Below are positions 55,558 through 64,000 of a DNA stretch of 64,000 nucleotides, piece after piece. Both the position numbers and the translations under genes were made by a program. The notes below the pieces were generated by a model. The model searched no databases, was not told the DNA's origin, and saw only the letters and a program-made list of their open reading frames with translations. The stretch is from Dehalococcoidia bacterium. GTDB lineage: Bacteria; Chloroflexota; Dehalococcoidia; Lucifugimonadales; GCA-002694895. Position 1 is the first letter of the stretch. Each line of letters begins with the position of its first letter. The stretch covers positions 47,707 to 111,706 of the forward strand of contig JAPYRX010000005.1 of the NCBI GenBank assembly GCA_029936815.1. Reading direction: 5' to 3'.

Positions 55558-56555
55558 CATATAATTTTAATGAAGAGTTAACAAATTTAATTTCCAATAA
55601 AAAAATTATAGTCACCGGTGGAACAGGCCTAATAGGAAGGCAAGTTGTTGATTTACTTTCAAATTTCAATTGCAAAATAACATCTGTTTCAATGGATAAA
55701 TTAAATTTAAATAATAATTGCGAATATATATATGGAGATTTAACTGATTTCAGTTTTTGCAAAAAAATTACCAAAGATTACGATATAGCTATCCATACTG
55801 CAGGCATTAAAGGGTCCGTTGATGTGACAAACAAAAAACCTGCTAGTTTTTTTGTTCCAATGCTTTTAATGAATACAAATTTTTTAGAAGCTTGTAGGAT
55901 TAATAAACTATATAAAATAATTTTTACGAGCTCGATAGGAGCATATAGTGTAAATGAAATATTTACGGAAAGTGATGAATTTGACCCAAACCCACCAATG
56001 GATTCATTCCCGGGTTGGGCTAAAAGAATGGCTGAAATGCAAATCAAAGCTTACAACATCCAATATAATATAAATTCCTTTTCCATTGTCAGGCCTGCAA
56101 ACGTATATGGGCCTGGGGATAATTTTGACCCTAACAATGCAATGGTAATACCTTCATTAATAAATAAAATTTTAAGCGGAGATAATCCTGTGCAAATATG
56201 GGGTGACGGGAAAGCTATCAGAGATTTTATATATAGTAAAGATGTAGCTTATGGAATACTGTTGTCATTATTAAATAAAAATAACTTTTCATATTATAAT
56301 TTGGGAAGTGGAATTGGTATAACTATAAAAGAATTAGTTGAAACACTTAATAAAATTCTTGATTTCAACTATGAATATGACATGTCGAAACCATCAGGTG
56401 CTCCAAAAAGAATTATGAATATAAATAAATCTAAAAAAGAATTAAATTTCATGCCTCAAACTTCTCTTTTAGACGGTCTTACAGAAACAATTAATTGGTT
56501 TAAACAAAATAAACAAGATTATTTACAAAAACAAAACTATTTTTTAGATGAATAA
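55554..56555 (+). CDS. Extended-SDR epimerase/reductase lacking the usual catalytic Tyr
   Basis: 333 residues. Rossmann loop VTGGTGLIGRQVVDLL, FTSSIGAYS for the Ser motif, RPANVYGPGDNFDPN, and WGDGKAIRDFIYSKDVAYGI: an NAD(P)-dependent nucleotide-sugar enzyme. At the YxxxK site the sequence reads SFPGWAKRMAE: the Lys is kept but the position four residues before it is Pro. Related paralogue at 57056 has Val there. I infer a 4-reductase or epimerase acting on the 4-keto-6-deoxy-heptose, with an altered proton donor. Confidence 0.7.
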   Translation: MTYNFNEELTNLISNKKIIVTGGTGLIGRQVVDLLSNFNCKITSVSMDKLNLNNNCEYIYGDLTDFSFCKKITKDYDIAIHTAGIKGSVDVTNKKPASFFVPMLLMNTNFLEACRINKLYKIIFTSSIGAYSVNEIFTESDEFDPNPPMDSFPGWAKRMAEMQIKAYNIQYNINSFSIVRPANVYGPGDNFDPNNAMVIPSLINKILSGDNPVQIWGDGKAIRDFIYSKDVAYGILLSLLNKNNFSYYNLGSGIGITIKELVETLNKILDFNYEYDMSKPSGAPKRIMNINKSKKELNFMPQTSLLDGLTETINWFKQNKQDYLQKQNYFLDE

Positions 56556-57066
56556 ATTTAATATAGAAAAAACAAAATTATCACAAGTTTTAAAGATTAC
56601 ACCTGCAACAATATTTAATGACTTTAGAGGTACGTACTTGGAAACATATAATAAACCTCTATACACTGAAAATGGAATAGCGATAAACTTTATTCAAGAT
56701 GATATTTCTATTTCAAAACAAAATGTTTTAAGAGGAATTCATGGAGATAATAAAACATGGAAACTAGTTTCATGTTTGTCTGGTAAATTTTTTCTTGTTG
56801 TAGTGAATTGGGATAGTAATTCAAGTGAGTATCAAAAATGGATTTCTTTTGAAATGGATGCATCAAATCCCTATCAAATACTAATCCCACCTAAATTTGG
56901 AAATGGGCATCTCATTACTTCAAAAGAAGCTATTTTTCACTACAAGCAATCAACTTTATACGATAGAGAATCTCAATTTACAATTTATTGGAATGATATA
57001 AAATTAAATATCCCTTGGCCAATAAAAAATCCTATAATTTCAAAAAGAGATAAAAATGAGCAATAA
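56548..57066 (+). CDS. RmlC-like C3/C5 sugar epimerase
   Basis: 172 residues, cupin fold. FNDFRGTYLETYNKPLYTEN and the active-site NVLRGIHGDNKTWKLVSCLS match RmlC-type dTDP/GDP-4-keto-6-deoxy-sugar epimerases with the conserved His; PPKFGNGHLITSKEAIFHYK keeps the second half. Between two reductase-like SDR genes, it fits the C3/C5 epimerase step known in 6-deoxy-heptose pathways of Campylobacter (DdahB/MlghB type). It overlaps both neighbours by 8-11 bases. Confidence 0.8.
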   Translation: MNKFNIEKTKLSQVLKITPATIFNDFRGTYLETYNKPLYTENGIAINFIQDDISISKQNVLRGIHGDNKTWKLVSCLSGKFFLVVVNWDSNSSEYQKWISFEMDASNPYQILIPPKFGNGHLITSKEAIFHYKQSTLYDRESQFTIYWNDIKLNIPWPIKNPIISKRDKNEQ

Positions 57067-58018
57067 ATTTAATGATAAAAATATTCTCATCCTTGGAGGA
57101 AGTGGATTTGTAGGATCTAATCTTCTGAAAAGATTTATTGAGTTAAGCCAAAACATCACTGCTACGTATCATACAAACGAACCAAAAATTAAAGATAGTA
57201 ATATTAAATGGCAAAAAATAGACTTAACAAAACCAGATTTATATAAAGGTCTAATGAAAAATCAAGATTATGTATTTATATGCGCAGCATACACAAAAGG
57301 TGCTTCAGTAATAATAAATTCGCCTATGGATTTAGTAACTCAAAATTTAGTTATGAATTCATATATATTGGAAAACTGTTATAAATACAAAGTCAATAAA
57401 GTTATATTCCTTAGCAGCTCAGTTGTATATCCCGAAATCGAAGAAGTTATTGATGAATCATATTCATTCAAAGGTAACCCTCCAGAAGTTTATTATCCAG
57501 TAGGATGGATGAAAAGGTATACAGAATTGTTAAGCAAAACATATAGTACAAAAATTAAAAATGGCTTTTCAAGTTTAATTATCAGACCATCAAATTTATA
57601 TGGTCCTCATGATAATTTTCATCCGGAGGAATCACATGTAATTCCATCATTGATAAGACGTGTCGTCAAAAAAGAAATTCCATTTAAAATATGGGGGAAT
57701 GGAGAAGATAGTAGAGATTTTATTTATGTAGATGATTTCATAGATGGGTTAATTGATGCGTCGACATTAGAAGATCAATTTTTAGATATGAATTTAACTA
57801 CTTCACAAAATCATTCTATAAATGAAATTCTTGAAATACTATTTGAAATAGAAGATTTTTACCCGGAAATACAATATGACATATCAAAACCTCAAACAAT
57901 TAAAAAACGATATTTAAGTAACAATAAAGCAAAAAATTTAATTGATTATAAAATTAAACATAATATTCACAGCGGTCTTCAAAAAACATTAGATTGGTAT
58001 AAGGCAAATAAATTATAA
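57056..58018 (+). CDS. Extended-SDR epimerase/reductase, paralogue of the 55554 gene
   Basis: 320 residues. LGGSGFVGSNLLKRF, FLSSSVVYPE, RPSNLYGPHDNFHPEE, KIWGNGEDSRDFIYVDDFID. The YxxxK region reads YYPVGWMKRYTE: the Lys is kept and two Tyr lie six and seven residues before it rather than four. It shares this odd GWxKR wording with the 55554 gene and is likely its paralogue, so the change is a subgroup trait rather than damage. Proposed role: second reduction/epimerisation step of the modified heptose. Last gene of the sugar operon. Confidence 0.7.
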   Translation: MSNKFNDKNILILGGSGFVGSNLLKRFIELSQNITATYHTNEPKIKDSNIKWQKIDLTKPDLYKGLMKNQDYVFICAAYTKGASVIINSPMDLVTQNLVMNSYILENCYKYKVNKVIFLSSSVVYPEIEEVIDESYSFKGNPPEVYYPVGWMKRYTELLSKTYSTKIKNGFSSLIIRPSNLYGPHDNFHPEESHVIPSLIRRVVKKEIPFKIWGNGEDSRDFIYVDDFIDGLIDASTLEDQFLDMNLTTSQNHSINEILEILFEIEDFYPEIQYDISKPQTIKKRYLSNNKAKNLIDYKIKHNIHSGLQKTLDWYKANKL

Positions 58019-58046
58019 AAGATTAAATTTAATTTACAAAAAAAGA

Positions 58047-58202
58047 ATGAAAAAACTATTAAGACTAATATTAAAAAAACTCTTCACAAAATTTCATTCG
58101 AAATGACAAGCGAAATTCAAAGTGAATTTTGAAGATACAATAAACTATGTTTCTGATTTACCAAATCAAATTTATGGGATGACGGGGGTTATTAAATCTT
58201 GA
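58047..58202 (+). pseudogene. Decayed gene start, possibly methyltransferase N-terminus
   Basis: In one plus-strand frame: an ATG, 19 codons beginning MKKLLRLILKKLFTK, a TGA at 58104-58106, then 31 more codons (KFKVNFEDTINYVSDLPNQI, GMTGVIKS) before a TGA at 58200-58202. The second part looks like the lead of a class I methyltransferase (a short pre-domain before a GM-type motif), but it is too short for certainty. It is cut off where the HAD gene ends. It has no functional start site pattern. Confidence 0.35.
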
Positions 58203-58840
58203 TCTTTAAATATCTTTAGCACATCAAAAAAATTATTAAAATGAAAATATGGAAGCTTGTTTTCCATGTAAAACCGACTTAATTTATCAGTAGCAAAAAC
58301 CACATCGCAAATCTGTGAAGATTTTAAATCTGTATGACTATCTCCAAAATATATTATTTTTTCATATTTTGATCTATGCAAACTAGTATAAGTATATTTG
58401 AAATTATCGTTAATCTCCTTATTATCAAAATCAAAATATTGAATTTTGATTCCTTCATTATTAAATTTTGATTTTCCAGAATAGATATCATTATTACTAA
58501 TATCTATTCCCAACATTGATAACGCAGAATAAATATAGAAATCAACACCACTACTAACTATTTTAAAATCAATATTATTTTCAAGTGTATAATTATAAAA
58601 CTCTAAAAAACCGGGCCTGAATTTAACATTTGATTTTACAAACTCATCTAATCTCGAATTTGAAATGTTTAAATACTTAAAAGAATATATATTACTTTCT
58701 TCCACTGAAATTAATTTGTTCTTATAATTACTATGTATTTCTCCCCAATTAAACGGCCCAAATTCTTCATGAATCAATTCACTAACATTTCCTTCAGTCA
58801 AAGTGTTATCAAAATCGCACTGGATTAAAATAGAATTCAT
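58172..58840 (-). CDS. HAD-superfamily phosphatase
   Basis: 222 residues. Motif I is QCDFDNTLTEGN (DxDxT nucleophile), Motif II in IVSSGVDFY, and GDSHTDLKSSQI gives the last acidic motif: a PSPase/MtnX-type HAD-IB protein. In this setting it may supply the heptose 1,7-bisphosphate 7-phosphatase step normally done by GmhB, which is otherwise missing from the cluster; that is inference from position. It lies downstream of the sugar-phosphate transferase in the same minus-strand operon. Confidence 0.75.
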   Translation of the reverse strand: MNSILIQCDFDNTLTEGNVSELIHEEFGPFNWGEIHSNYKNKLISVEESNIYSFKYLNISNSRLDEFVKSNVKFRPGFLEFYNYTLENNIDFKIVSSGVDFYIYSALSMLGIDISNNDIYSGKSKFNNEGIKIQYFDFDNKEINDNFKYTYTSLHRSKYEKIIYFGDSHTDLKSSQICDVVFATDKLSRFYMENKLPYFHFNNFFDVLKIFKDQDLITPVIP

Positions 58841-58853
58841 AACATATTACATT

Positions 58854-59468
58854 TTAAATAAATTTTCTTATCCACTTCCTAGAATCAGATTGCCAATTAC
58901 CAATAAATGTAACAAGTACTGACAAAAAAATAATTTTCATATCAAATAGAAAAGATTGGTTTCTTGTATAGATTAAATCATATCTTAATTTATTTTTTGG
59001 AGACGTATCATATTTTCCTAAAAGCTGGGCTAATCCTGTTAATCCCTGTGGTGAATTTAATCTATCAATAAATCTTGGATTCTTAATCACAAAAACATCG
59101 TACAATTCTGGTCTTTCTGGCCTAGGGCCAACAAAGCTAATATCACCTTTAAGTATATTAAATAATTGAGGGATTTCATCAATAGCATACTTTCTCATAA
59201 ATTTACCATGTTTAGTCAATCTTGGATCATCATTTTTCGAAGCCCATATTGGGCCTGTTTTTAATTCAGCATTTTTAATCATTGATCTAAATTTGTATAA
59301 CTTGAATAGTTTTTTATTTTCTCCGTATCTATTTTGAGTATAAAAAATTGGAAATCCATCTTCTATTATAATAAAAATTATAATAAAAATTAACAAAAAA
59401 ATAAAAAACGGCATAACAAGGAGAAATCCTGTAATCAAAAAAGTCAAATCTAACAAGCGCTTAATCAT
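58854..59468 (-). CDS. Bacterial sugar transferase (initiating phosphoglycosyltransferase)
   Basis: 204 residues. One membrane helix near the N-terminus, then YTQNRYGENKKLFKLYKFRS (KFRSM motif), IDEIPQLFNILKGDISFVGP with RPE, and the C-terminal TGLAQLLGKYDTS and DLIYTRNQSF. Monotopic enzymes of this type transfer a sugar-1-phosphate to undecaprenyl phosphate and start surface-glycan assembly, so this is the likely first step for the polymer moved by Wzm/Wzt. First gene of its two-gene operon. Confidence 0.9.
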   Translation of the reverse strand: MIKRLLDLTFLITGFLLVMPFFIFLLIFIIIFIIIEDGFPIFYTQNRYGENKKLFKLYKFRSMIKNAELKTGPIWASKNDDPRLTKHGKFMRKYAIDEIPQLFNILKGDISFVGPRPERPELYDVFVIKNPRFIDRLNSPQGLTGLAQLLGKYDTSPKNKLRYDLIYTRNQSFLFDMKIIFLSVLVTFIGNWQSDSRKWIRKFI

Positions 59469-59599
59469 ATTTTAATCATTTTTCATACTATTCTAAGATA
59501 CAATTATTAATAAATTATTAAAGATAACATACCAAAGCCTTTATTGGCATTCAAACTTATTGTAGCCTAATATAGTTTAAAAATAGGTATATTAATAAC

Positions 59600-60661
59600 A
59601 TGTCGAAAATGAAGCAATTTAAATTAACAAAATATACAAACTCAGGCGGCTGAGGCTCTAAATTCTCTATTGAAGATTTAGGTCAAATCTTGAGTTTATT
59701 TAATTTGGAAAATAAAAATCCGAATATTCTAATCGATTCATCTGATAAAGATGATGCTGCTGTCTACAAATTAAATGATGGCAAATGCTTAGTTCTCACC
59801 GTAGATTTTTTTCCACCAAATGTTGATGATCCATATGAATATGGACAGATTGTTGCCGCAAATTCTATGAGTGATATCTACGCTATGGGAGCTGATCCTA
59901 TTATTGGACTGAATATAGCAGCATTTCCAAAAACATTCCCAATAGAAATAATACAAGATATTTTTAAAGGTTCCCAATCCAAGTGCGATGAAGCAGGATT
60001 AAGTATTATAGGCGGGCACACGATTTATGATTCTGAACCAAAATATGGGATAGCTTCTATAGGGATTATAGAATGCAATAATATTGTTTCTAATACTGGA
60101 GCAAATGAAGAAGAATTAATCATATTAACAAAGCCATTAGGCACTGGAATAGTAAATAATTTGATAATGAATGAAAATATTGATTCAAATCATTTATTAG
60201 TTAAAGAATCTATAGAATCGATGTCAATGCTCAATAAATACGCAAAGAACATAATGATAAAATACAACGCAAGTTCATGTGTGGACATAACCGGTTATGG
60301 ATTGCTTGGGCACCTCCACAATCTCGCAATTAATAGTAATATCTCATGCGAAATAAATGTTAACTCTATACCGTTATTAAATAACCTAGACGAGTTTATA
60401 GAAAGCAATATTTCAACAGGAACTAAAAAAAATATTGAATATTTAAATAAGAATATCAATGAGTTTAAAAACTTAAATACTAAAAGTAAAATTATTTTAA
60501 GTGATGCTCAAACTTCTGGAGGATTACTATTTACCATAAAGCACACCGATGCCGCAAATGTTATAAATGAACTTACAGATTTAAAACATTCTAAAGCCAC
60601 TATAATTGGCAAGATTAAAAAACTAGATAACAACAAAAATTTCATAAGATTTAATATATAA
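59600..60661 (+). CDS. selD: Selenophosphate synthetase, selenocysteine-containing
   Basis: 353 residues if the TGA at 59651-59653 (codon 18) is read as selenocysteine. From the ATG at 59600 the N-terminus is LTKYTNSGG-Sec-GSKFSIEDLGQ, which matches LTxYSxGxGCGCK of SelD with Sec at the catalytic Cys17 position and the conserved Lys three residues on. After the TGA the same frame continues without a break: DSSDKDDAAVYKL, TVDFFPPNVDDPYEYG, ANSMSDIYAMGADP, GGHTIYDSEPKYG and the C-terminal DAQTSGGLLF. SelD makes selenophosphate from selenide and ATP. Starting at the TTG at 59690 would remove the catalytic loop. argS begins directly after its stop. Confidence 0.92.
59673..59691 (+). promoter_or_regulatory. 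SECIS-like hairpin after the selD UGA
   Basis: A perfect 7-bp stem (AAGATTT with AAATCTT) closed by the loop AGGTC. The loop guanines are 28-29 bases after the UGA, in the range of bacterial SECIS elements, which need a G in the first two loop positions. A second short stem (CTC 59656-59658 with GAG 59692-59694) may extend it. Confidence 0.65.
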
Positions 60662-62341
60662 ATGTACATCAAAAAAATAGAAATATTTGTACTGGAAACA
60701 CTTCTAAATACTTATAATAATTTAGACCTTAGCTTAATTAACAAAGATGGATTACTAATTCAAAAATCACCAAATTCAATAGACTCTGACTTCGGAACAA
60801 GTTTACCTCTTAGATTAGCTAAAACACTAAAGAAAAATCAGTTGGAAATCGCCAATATTTTGGCAGAAAAATTGATAAATGAAAAACCTGATTATATAAG
60901 TGAAATAACAGTAGTAAAACCAGGGTATATAAATTTTTCAATAAACAAGAAAGATATTTTTGAAATATTAAAAGATATAGCATTCAATGAAAATCCATTC
61001 TCTGATTTGTTTAATAATAAACAACAGAAAATACAAATAGAATTTGTAAGCGCCAATCCAACAGGACCACTACACGTAGGCCATATAAGAGGAGCAGTTT
61101 ATGGAAGTGCTCTTTCAAAAATTTTAAGTTTTTATGGATACGATGTTAAAAATGAGTATTATGTTAATGACGCTGGTAACCAAATTTTAAAATTTGGACT
61201 AAGTATTTTAAATGAAATTTTAAAATCAAATAAAATTAGTCAAAGTCTTAGAAATAAACATATTATTGATTCGACAGATTCGTATAAAGGTGAATATGTT
61301 AAGTTATTAGCAAATAAAATCAATAATCAGATCAATTTAGAATTGAATTCCGAAGATTTGATTCAAAAAATAACACAATTAGCAGTAACTGAAATGTTGT
61401 CTAATATTAAAGAAGATTTAAGTCGATTAAATGTATATTTCGATGAATGGTTTCATGAAACAAAATTATTTGAAGAAAATACTCTTGATATAGTTATTGA
61501 AAAATTAAAGCAAACAAATTTAATAATCAATAAAGATGGTGCAACTTGGTTTTTGTCCGAAGACCTTGGTGATGACAGAGATAATGTTTTAATAAAGCAA
61601 GATTCTTCTCATACTTATTTCTTTTCAGACATAGCAAATCATTATAATAAATTTTATATAAGAAATTTCGATAAAGTTATAAATATTTGGGGAGCCGATC
61701 ACCAGGGGCATATAAAAAGAACAAAACTAGCAATGGAAGCATTGGGAGTAAATCAAGAAGATTTAGAAATCAAAATTTCTCAAATGGTTACAATAAAGAA
61801 AGGAAACGAGTTAGTCAAAATCTCAAAAAGATCTGGAGAATATGTAACACTGAATGATATTGTATCTGAAGTAGGTAGTGACGCTTGTAGATACTTCTTT
61901 TTATCTAGAGCTCCAAATACACAACTAACGTTTGATATAGAATCAGCAAAAATTCAAAATTCAACCAATCCTGTTTATTACATCCAGTATGCACATGCTA
62001 GATTAACAAATTTGATAGAAAAAGCTACTCAATTAGATATTTCTTTAGACAAATTACCAGATCTCAATTTGTTATCTGAAAAAGAAATCTCAATTGCCAT
62101 GAAGTTAATTGAATTTCCTGAAATTATTGATCAAATAGCTAAAGAATTAGAACCTCATCACATAACACGATACACTCACGAATTAGCATCCGAATTTCAT
62201 ACGTACTATCAATCAGAAAAAATAATAGAAGAAAACAATATAGAATTATCTGTTTCTAGAATTTTATTGTGCAAAGCAATTTTAAAAATTATTCGTCAAT
62301 GCCTTGATCTAATGATGGTATCAGCTCCAACAAAAATGTGA
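60662..62341 (+). CDS. argS: Arginyl-tRNA synthetase
   Basis: 559 residues, class I synthetase. N-terminal Arg-specific domain (about 1-120), HIGH motif in SANPTGPLHVGHIRGA, YYVNDAGNQI, GADHQGHIKR and KISKRSGEYVTLNDIV as the KMSKS region (KISK). The C-terminal anticodon domain contains the NPVYYIQYAHARL segment typical of ArgRS. It starts directly after the selD stop, so it depends on upstream transcription. Slightly shorter than the E. coli enzyme. Confidence 0.95.
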   Translation: MYIKKIEIFVLETLLNTYNNLDLSLINKDGLLIQKSPNSIDSDFGTSLPLRLAKTLKKNQLEIANILAEKLINEKPDYISEITVVKPGYINFSINKKDIFEILKDIAFNENPFSDLFNNKQQKIQIEFVSANPTGPLHVGHIRGAVYGSALSKILSFYGYDVKNEYYVNDAGNQILKFGLSILNEILKSNKISQSLRNKHIIDSTDSYKGEYVKLLANKINNQINLELNSEDLIQKITQLAVTEMLSNIKEDLSRLNVYFDEWFHETKLFEENTLDIVIEKLKQTNLIINKDGATWFLSEDLGDDRDNVLIKQDSSHTYFFSDIANHYNKFYIRNFDKVINIWGADHQGHIKRTKLAMEALGVNQEDLEIKISQMVTIKKGNELVKISKRSGEYVTLNDIVSEVGSDACRYFFLSRAPNTQLTFDIESAKIQNSTNPVYYIQYAHARLTNLIEKATQLDISLDKLPDLNLLSEKEISIAMKLIEFPEIIDQIAKELEPHHITRYTHELASEFHTYYQSEKIIEENNIELSVSRILLCKAILKIIRQCLDLMMVSAPTKM

Positions 62342-62854
62342 TTATTCAAATCCTCCTTGTTTTTTATATGATTTAGTTCTTCTCACATAACTCAATGCGT
62401 TTTGCTTTACCATATCCAAATGATTGTCTGATATTTTAGATTTAATCCTTGCTGGAGTGCCTAATACAAAAGAAAAATCAGGTATAACCATATTTGGAAC
62501 AACGGTAGAGGATGCCCCTACGAGGCAATTACTACCTATTTCAACGCCATCATTTATCACTGAAGCATTTCCAAGCAAAACATTATCTCCAATTATGTTT
62601 GCGTGGCACATTACAAGATGCCCCATAGTTACACCATCTCCGATACGGACATCTTCATCACCATGTACAATAGAGTTATCTTGAATGTTAGTATTTTCTC
62701 CAATTATAATCCTTCCACTATCGGCTCTTAAAATTACGCCAGGCCAAATACTAGAATTAGCGCCAATTTCTATATCTCCTATAAGGTATGCAAATTCACT
62801 TATAAATGCCGTATCATGAATTCGAGCTATCTTTCCATTATATTTTTTTATCAT
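62342..62854 (-). CDS. Gamma-class carbonic anhydrase-like hexapeptide protein
   Basis: 170 residues, left-handed beta-helix built of I/V-G-x repeats (IGDIEIGANSSIWPGVILR). The three metal-binding His of gamma carbonic anhydrases are visible in NSIVHGDEDV, MGHLVMCHANI. Such YrdA/CaiE-like proteins may hydrate CO2 or have another metal-dependent role. It converges on argS with no gap. Confidence 0.85.
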   Translation of the reverse strand: MIKKYNGKIARIHDTAFISEFAYLIGDIEIGANSSIWPGVILRADSGRIIIGENTNIQDNSIVHGDEDVRIGDGVTMGHLVMCHANIIGDNVLLGNASVINDGVEIGSNCLVGASSTVVPNMVIPDFSFVLGTPARIKSKISDNHLDMVKQNALSYVRRTKSYKKQGGFE

Positions 62855-62952
62855 TATTTCCCCATGACGTAATTGATATTATGAAATTTATTTTATCAAA
62901 TTTCTCCTAGATAGCAAAAAATCGATGATAATAGGATTAATAACTACAAAAC

Positions 62953-62975
62953 AAATGTCAGTAATATTGACATTT
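62953..62975. repeat. 8-bp inverted repeat across the rRNA -35 region
   Basis: AAATGTCA (62953-62960) and TGACATTT (62968-62975) flank 7 bases. The right arm covers the -35 hexamer of the rRNA promoter, so a DNA-binding protein at this site would control rRNA synthesis. It could also be chance in AT-rich DNA. Confidence 0.45.
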
Positions 62976-62995
62976 TACAATTTCTTCACTAACAT
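62967..62995 (+). promoter_or_regulatory. Candidate rRNA promoter
   Basis: TTGACA at 62967-62972 and TAACAT at 62990-62995 (4 of 6), with a 17-base spacer. The predicted start, near 63002, precedes the boxA site by a few bases and the mature 16S end by about 43. Confidence 0.6.
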
Positions 62996-63008
62996 TCTTA
63001 CTTCATTC

Positions 63009-63019
63009 GCTCTTTAACA
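63009..63019 (+). promoter_or_regulatory. boxA antitermination element of the rRNA operon
   Basis: GCTCTTTAACA, identical to the core of the E. coli rrn boxA, sits between the promoter and the 16S gene. NusB/S10 binding here would support rRNA antitermination; S10 is encoded in this window. Confidence 0.75.
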
Positions 63020-63044
63020 ACTGTATAGTGACGAAAACACGTTA

Positions 63045-64000
<956 letters not shown>

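Noticed and set aside
59690-60661. SelD starting at the TTG at 59690
   Set aside because: This start has no ribosome site and would remove the catalytic loop that is encoded in the same frame upstream through the TGA.

Overview
The window is a visibly AT-rich bacterial chromosome segment. The partial 16S rRNA gene at the right edge, the str-S10-spc-alpha gene content ending rpoA-rplQ-truA-rplM-rpsI, and the accessory enzymes (D-cysteine desulfhydrase-like, FAH-like, RraA-like, NurA/HerA, family 5 uracil-DNA glycosylase) together suggest a streamlined member of the Chloroflexota, possibly a marine Dehalococcoidia/SAR202-type lineage. That placement is inference; a 16S tree would settle it.

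Layout. 1-17.8 kb is a mixed housekeeping region on both strands: hemW (cut by the left edge), a DUF1232 protein, holA, a PLP-dependent desulfhydrase/deaminase, a PHP phosphoesterase, a ClpC-type ATPase, tRNA-Asn, a HIT protein, an EamA transporter, a UDGb glycosylase, a nurA/HAS-barrel/herA DNA-repair operon, a split cytochrome c maturation set (ccmC, ccmD-like and ccmE on +; ccmB and ccmA on -; a ccdA-like gene nearby), FAH- and RraA-family enzymes and an acetyltransferase.

17.9-38.0 kb is one uninterrupted plus-strand superoperon of 36 genes: 29 ribosomal proteins, EF-G, SecY, adenylate kinase, methionine aminopeptidase, IF-1, RNA polymerase alpha and TruA. It starts from a near-consensus promoter (TTGACT-17-TATAAT). 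The block rplN-rplX-rplE stands before rplP-rpmC-rpsQ, the reverse of the usual order. tuf and rpmJ are missing from their usual places, and S14 is the long zinc-free type.

38.0-59.5 kb is a surface-glycan region. After a methyltransferase pseudogene, a VOC protein, tRNA-Ala and two oligopeptide ABC-transporter ATPases come four glycosyltransferases, a UDP-glucuronate epimerase-like protein, a UDP-sugar dehydrogenase and a Wzm/Wzt ABC polysaccharide exporter. Then comes a tight ten-gene operon that looks like a GDP-D-glycero-D-manno-heptose pathway (GmhA, HddA, HddC) followed by 4,6-dehydration, C3/C5 epimerisation and reduction, with a very short two-subunit thiamine-diphosphate enzyme in the middle. 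A HAD phosphatase and an initiating sugar-phosphate transferase close the region. Three decayed methyltransferase-like genes lie in or beside it.

59.5-64.0 kb holds selD, argS, a gamma-carbonic-anhydrase-like protein and the 16S gene. selD has an in-frame UGA at codon 18, exactly at the catalytic Cys/Sec position, followed by a SECIS-like hairpin, so it very probably encodes a selenoprotein whose N-terminal 30 residues are lost by ordinary ORF calling. The most interesting items are the heptose/thiamine-enzyme operon, the Sec-containing SelD, and the rearranged ribosomal operon.
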